From: Gerris lacustris
Lineage: Eukaryota > Arthropoda > Insecta > Hemiptera > Gerridae
Assembly (NCBI GenBank): GCA_951217055.1
Contig: OX578284.1
Coordinates: 41,257,467-41,321,466, forward strand
Length of the DNA: 64,000 nt
Reading direction: 5' to 3'
Part shown: positions 60,480-64,000 of the stretch, piece after piece
Numbering within the stretch: the first letter of the stretch is position 1
Layout: each line of letters opens with the position of its first letter
The notes under the pieces: generated by a model
Told to the model about the DNA's origin: nothing
The model's database searches: none
Seen by the model: only the letters and a program-made list of their open reading frames with translations
Program-made: the position numbers and the translations under genes

Positions 60480-60905
60480 TATCACAAGATATATTTTATA
60501 ATGTGAATTTTCCTGCTGGTTTTATGGCCACTATGAGTTCAATAAAATGTGTTTATTTTCATAAGTACTGTCACTATAAACTTTAACAAATTTCTTATTG
60601 GTGTTACAATCACAGTGGGAAAAAAAATATTTAAATTCGCATATTTTTTTAAAGAATAAACTCAATATGAAATTACAGGTTTTTCTTCCAGTTGGTTTTT
60701 GAATTCACATTGGGTGCATTGAAATACCCATATTTTCAAATACCAAATCAATGTCAATTGACAATATTGGTATTATGGTCACAATGAGGGCACTGACTAC
60801 CCTTAACTTTCTTATGTAAGGAATCAATGTGAATTTTCATAAAAACTCTTCTGGTTGGTTTTGTCAATTGACAAAACTAGACTATTGTGAGAGCTCATAT
60901 TTTAT
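60480..60905 (-). pseudogene. degenerate zinc-finger repeats downstream of the stop
   Basis: On the minus strand, past the stop of the zinc-finger gene, further finger pieces can be read in shifted frames: HIDSLHKKVKGSQCPHCDH (about 60830-60770), FQCTQCEFKN (about 60725), and GHKTSRKIHI (about 60520-60490). They fit the 87-bp period of the array but are broken by frameshifts. The palindrome TGTCAATTGACA interrupts them at 60752-60763 and 60862-60873. Confidence 0.65.
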
Positions 60906-60911
60906 TTGTAT

Positions 60912-62191
60912 TCAGATGTCCATACTTTTCTCATGAACAGAGTTAATATGTTTCTTCAGATCACTCATCCTGCTGTTTTTGTGGTCACAATGAGGGCACT
61001 GTATTTTAATTTTTTTGTGAACAGAATCAATGTGACATTTCAAAACACTCTTCTGGTTGGTTTTATAGTCACATTGGGGGCATTCAAATAACTTTATTTT
61101 CTTATGTACCGAATCAATGTGGAGTTTCAGACAACTCTTCCTGCTAGATTTATATTCACATTGAGGGCATTCAAATGCCATTATTTTGTTATGAATAGAG
61201 GCAATATGTAATGTCAGATTATTCTTCCAGTTGGTTTTGTATTCACAGTGGGCGCATTTAAATGCCCATATTTTCTTATGTAGTGAGTCAATATGCATTT
61301 TTAAACTACCCTTCCAGTTAGATTTATAGTCACAATGAGGGCACTGAAATGCTGCAATTTTGTTATGTACTGAGTCAACATGTTTTTTCAAATCATTCCT
61401 CCTGTTAGTCTTATGGTCGCATTGAGGGCACTGGAAAGCCTTAATTTTCATATGTACCGAATCAATGTGAAATTGCAGATTTTTCTTCCAGTTGGTTTTA
61501 AATTCACAGTGAGTGCATTGAAATGCCCATATTTTATTATGTACCGAGTCAATGTGAATTTTCATATCACTCATTTTGTAGGTTTTATGGTCACAATGAG
61601 GGCACTGACAAGCCTTTAGTTTTATATGTACTGAGTCAATATGCTTTTTCAGATTACTCTTTCTACTGGTTTTATGGTAACAATGAGGGCATTGAAAAGA
61701 CTTTATTTCCTTGTGTACCAAGTCAATATGTTTTCTTAGATCACTCATACTGTTGCTTTTATGGTCACAATGAGGGCATTGAAAAGCCTTTATTTTCTCA
61801 TGGACTGAGTCAATATGGAATTTAAAATTATTCTTACAATTGGTTTTGAATTCACAGTGAGCACACTGAAATGCCCATAGGTTCTTATGAACCGATTCAG
61901 TATGAATTTTCAGACAATCCTTTCTGTTAGTTTTATATTCACAGTGAGGGCATTGAAATGCCCATATTTTCTTATGTTTTGAGTCAATATGCATTTTGAG
62001 TCTATTCATCAAACTGGTTTCATAGTCACAATGAGGGCACTGAAAAGCTTTTATTTTCATATGTATCGAGTCAATATGCATTTTCAGCCTGTTCTTTCTG
62101 GTTGTTTTATGATCACAATAAGGGCACTGAAATGTCATTATTTTCTTATCAACTGAGTCAACATTAATTTTCAGACTTCTATTAGCTGCAT
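60912..62191 (-). CDS. zinc-finger gene last exon, 14 C2H2 fingers
   Basis: After acceptor TTTTTTTAG the frame stays open to TGA at 60914-60912. Fourteen fingers follow the pattern C-x2-C-x12-H-x4-H with a 29-residue (87-bp) period. The first is CPYCDHKTTRKNRLKMH and the last CPHCDHKNSRMSDLKKH. The inter-finger linkers read HxKIKAFQC or HKKIWAFQC rather than the classic TGEKP. Every finger keeps both cysteines and both histidines. An internal Met at 62138 would allow a 408-aa product, but the frame continues upstream to the splice site. Confidence 0.9.
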
Positions 62192-63795
62192 CTAAAAAAA
62201 TATTAACAAGTTAAATTAATCTTTGAAATAAAGAAAATAATAATCATATAAGGAAAGAGCGAGTAATACATTTCTTTATCTCATTGAAGAATCGTTCAAG
62301 TTTCTTTTTATTTATTTTTTTCGGATATTTATTATATAGTGATTGTGTTTTAAATAAATTTGTAGATTATGAAATGTCAATAAAAATAGAGGATCTTTTA
62401 AAAATACAAAAAAATGTATCATTAAAACGTTTATTTATTAAATATTACTCCTTGAACTATAATGTAAAATGTTATAAGATTGAGATAACAGCATAAACTG
62501 TTATTGCCAACATTATAACAATAAAATTTTTGCTGCCTAGGCAGCAAAATGTTCCCTCATTTTACCGCATAGGCAGTAAAATCACATTTCTCTGCCCGAA
62601 ACCATTTCAATAATGTCGCATTTTGCTGCCACACTTCTTAAAAAAATTACAAAAGACAATACTCCCAACTTCATTTTTATATATAAGTGAAACAGACAGT
62701 AATCATATGGATATGTAAATGTCAAATAGTTTTTTTTTTTTGTCAAATCTGATTTTTTTACCTGGATTTTTGTCTAGGTCTGTGGTATTCCTGAATGGTG
62801 AAGTATCTTCAGTTTTTACATCTTTATTGACTATATTTGCTTCAGGTGAACCTACAACATAATTAGAGAGAGACATTTATCTTTATAATTGATATTTAAA
62901 ATAAAAACATCAAAACAACAACAAAAGTAGAAAACATATATTAAGAAATTAAAAAAAAAAAAATTGGTAAATTTTAAAAGTAGTATCACAAGGTACTTCT
63001 TTAGATTGTCACTTCCCCTAAGTTTTTTAGGAATATAAATGGATACAATTGATTACACATTCCTTTGTCTAAATAACTATTAAGGCAAAGTTAGGTTTAG
63101 TCCAATGTACTTGGTACAAAGGAATATCACACTTCTGTTTTTATAAGGGTAGTAGCAGTCTAAAGAAGAACATTTAGTACACCTTCTAAAGATAGTTAGT
63201 TACTCCCTTCTGTTTTTTATAAGGGGAGTAACAGTCTAAAGAAGTGCCTTCATAAATACTAAGTTGGATTTAAGCATGAAAACTAGAATGCTAGGTCTAA
63301 AGTACATAATATTAGGATTTAGTCAAATATTTCTGTACACATTTAAATCTGATAATAACATCGAGTCCTATGAACTTTTAAAAACCGTTAATTATGCATG
63401 ATCTTCTTGATAATAAAATAAGTTCGGGCAAAAAAAAAAGGATTTTAAAGTTTGAAACAAATGAAAAGCAATTTAACGTAATAAAATTTGTCTTTAATTG
63501 TTAGTTTAATATAGTTCAGATTGTCAGTGATGAACAAATTTGAATATGATTTCCTGGTTTTCTAGATCAGGTGTCAAGGTTTAGAAAACTTCTATTGTAT
63601 CAAATTATCTTTAGTTAAAAGGTAAAAAGCCATGGGAATAATTTTAGTGCATTACCTGGTGGACTTATTGGCTCCTTTACTGGTTGAGAATCCCTGGTAG
63701 GTGAAGTATCTTCTGTTTTAATCATCGTTTTCAGACCCGGATTACATTCTAGCTGCAAACCTGGAGTAACAACACAAAGCCTAATTATTTTATGC

Positions 63796-63828
<33 letters not shown>

Positions 63829-64000
63829 GTTAATTAAAGCATAGACATTTACCTAACTGTAAAATTGAGACTAAATAGTTTCTTTAGGGAAGGCAAATAA
63901 CCAGTAATAATATTATATTTGCAACAAATTTAAAGAATTAACCTGGGTGCAGAAATAAATACAAGATTATGAAAAATGTTAAAGATATTGTTACCTCTCC
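60912..64000 (-). CDS. C2H2 zinc-finger protein gene, 3' part (three exons in window)
   Basis: The exons, in transcript order, are 63760-63656, 62851-62762 and 62191-60912, all with GT/AG borders and phase-1 joins. The upstream exons encode an acidic linker. The last exon encodes NRSLKINVDSVDKK and then 14 tandem C2H2 fingers. The protein is probably a nuclear nucleic-acid-binding protein; target unknown. The 5' end lies beyond 64000; a GGAGAG|GTAACA context at 64000-63990 may be the next exon's donor. The MITE at 62992-63248 lies in an intron. Expressed gene versus recent pseudogene cannot be settled, but the frame is open throughout. Confidence 0.82.
62762..62851 (-). CDS. zinc-finger gene internal exon
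   Basis: 90 nt, acceptor TTGTAG|GTT and donor CCAG|GTAAAA. It encodes SPEANIVNKDVKTEDTSPFR then NTTDLDKNP. VKTED fits the psi-K-x-E sumoylation consensus. The sequence resembles that of the upstream exon. Confidence 0.8.
62992..63248 (+). mobile_element. MITE-1 copy 3
   Basis: Begins GGTACTTCTTTAGATTGTCA and ends GGGAGTAACAGTCTAAAGAA then GTGCC; interior matches copy 1. It lies in an intron of the zinc-finger gene. Flanks show no clear 8-bp duplication. Confidence 0.75.
63656..63760 (-). CDS. zinc-finger gene internal exon
   Basis: 105 nt, acceptor CTCCAG|GTT and donor CCAG|GTAATG. It encodes LQLECNPGLKTMIKTEDTSP then TRDSQPVKEPISPP. The phase matches the next exon (a Gly codon is split). 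Confidence 0.78.
63798..63827 (+). repeat. (AAT)n microsatellite
   Basis: About ten AAT/ATA units. Confidence 0.9.

Noticed and set aside
61380..61825. Plus-strand ORFs over the zinc-finger exon
   Set aside because: They are antisense shadows of the 87-bp finger repeats.

Overview
This is an AT-rich eukaryotic window (spliced genes with GT/AG introns, long introns full of transposons, (TA)n microsatellites). BEL/Pao, RTE-type and Jockey-type retroelements, SINEs and hAT-like MITEs point to an arthropod, most likely an insect; I cannot name the species from sequence alone. No bacterial-style operons, CRISPR arrays or phage genes are present.

Three host genes can be supported. (1) 3796-12900, minus strand: a complete six-exon BCCIP homologue (312 aa; all exon joins keep frame). 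(2) 30438-57847, plus strand: a two-exon, 84-aa homeodomain-only protein that aligns best with vertebrate HOPX; its two coding exons are separated by a ~27-kb intron, so most of the transposon-rich centre of the window is intron. (3) 60912-64000, minus strand: the 3' part of a C2H2 zinc-finger gene with a 14-finger last exon and two short upstream exons that each carry a similar acidic KTEDTSP segment; its 5' end lies outside the window.

The rest is mobile or repetitive DNA. 13-24 kb holds clusters of interspersed repeats (called Rpt-A and Rpt-B here) and palindromic elements (Rpt-E). 22.9-23.4 kb is an RTE-type non-LTR fragment. 24.6-28.2 kb is a BEL/Pao element whose polymerase and integrase core has been removed by an in-frame deletion, leaving one uninterrupted 1060-codon ORF. 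28.4-29.2 kb is a 55-bp minisatellite split by an Rpt-E insertion. 30.6-33.8 kb carries SINEs, one with a 5S-rRNA-like head, a foldback element and a perfect 158-bp palindrome. 35.9-50.3 kb carries Rpt-C and Rpt-D pairs, minisatellites, (TA)n tracts and non-LTR fragments. 51.5-52.9 kb is a decayed Jockey-type element. 53.6-59.9 kb contains Rpt-A copies, a hAT-like non-autonomous element with a perfect 8-bp target duplication, and a terminal-inverted-repeat element.

The most interesting signals are the HOPX-like gene, with loss of the DNA-contacting Asn51, the in-frame BEL/Pao deletion derivative, the near-loopless perfect palindrome at 33.6 kb, and the Rpt-E palindromic repeat family that repeatedly carries the start of an acidic small ORF.
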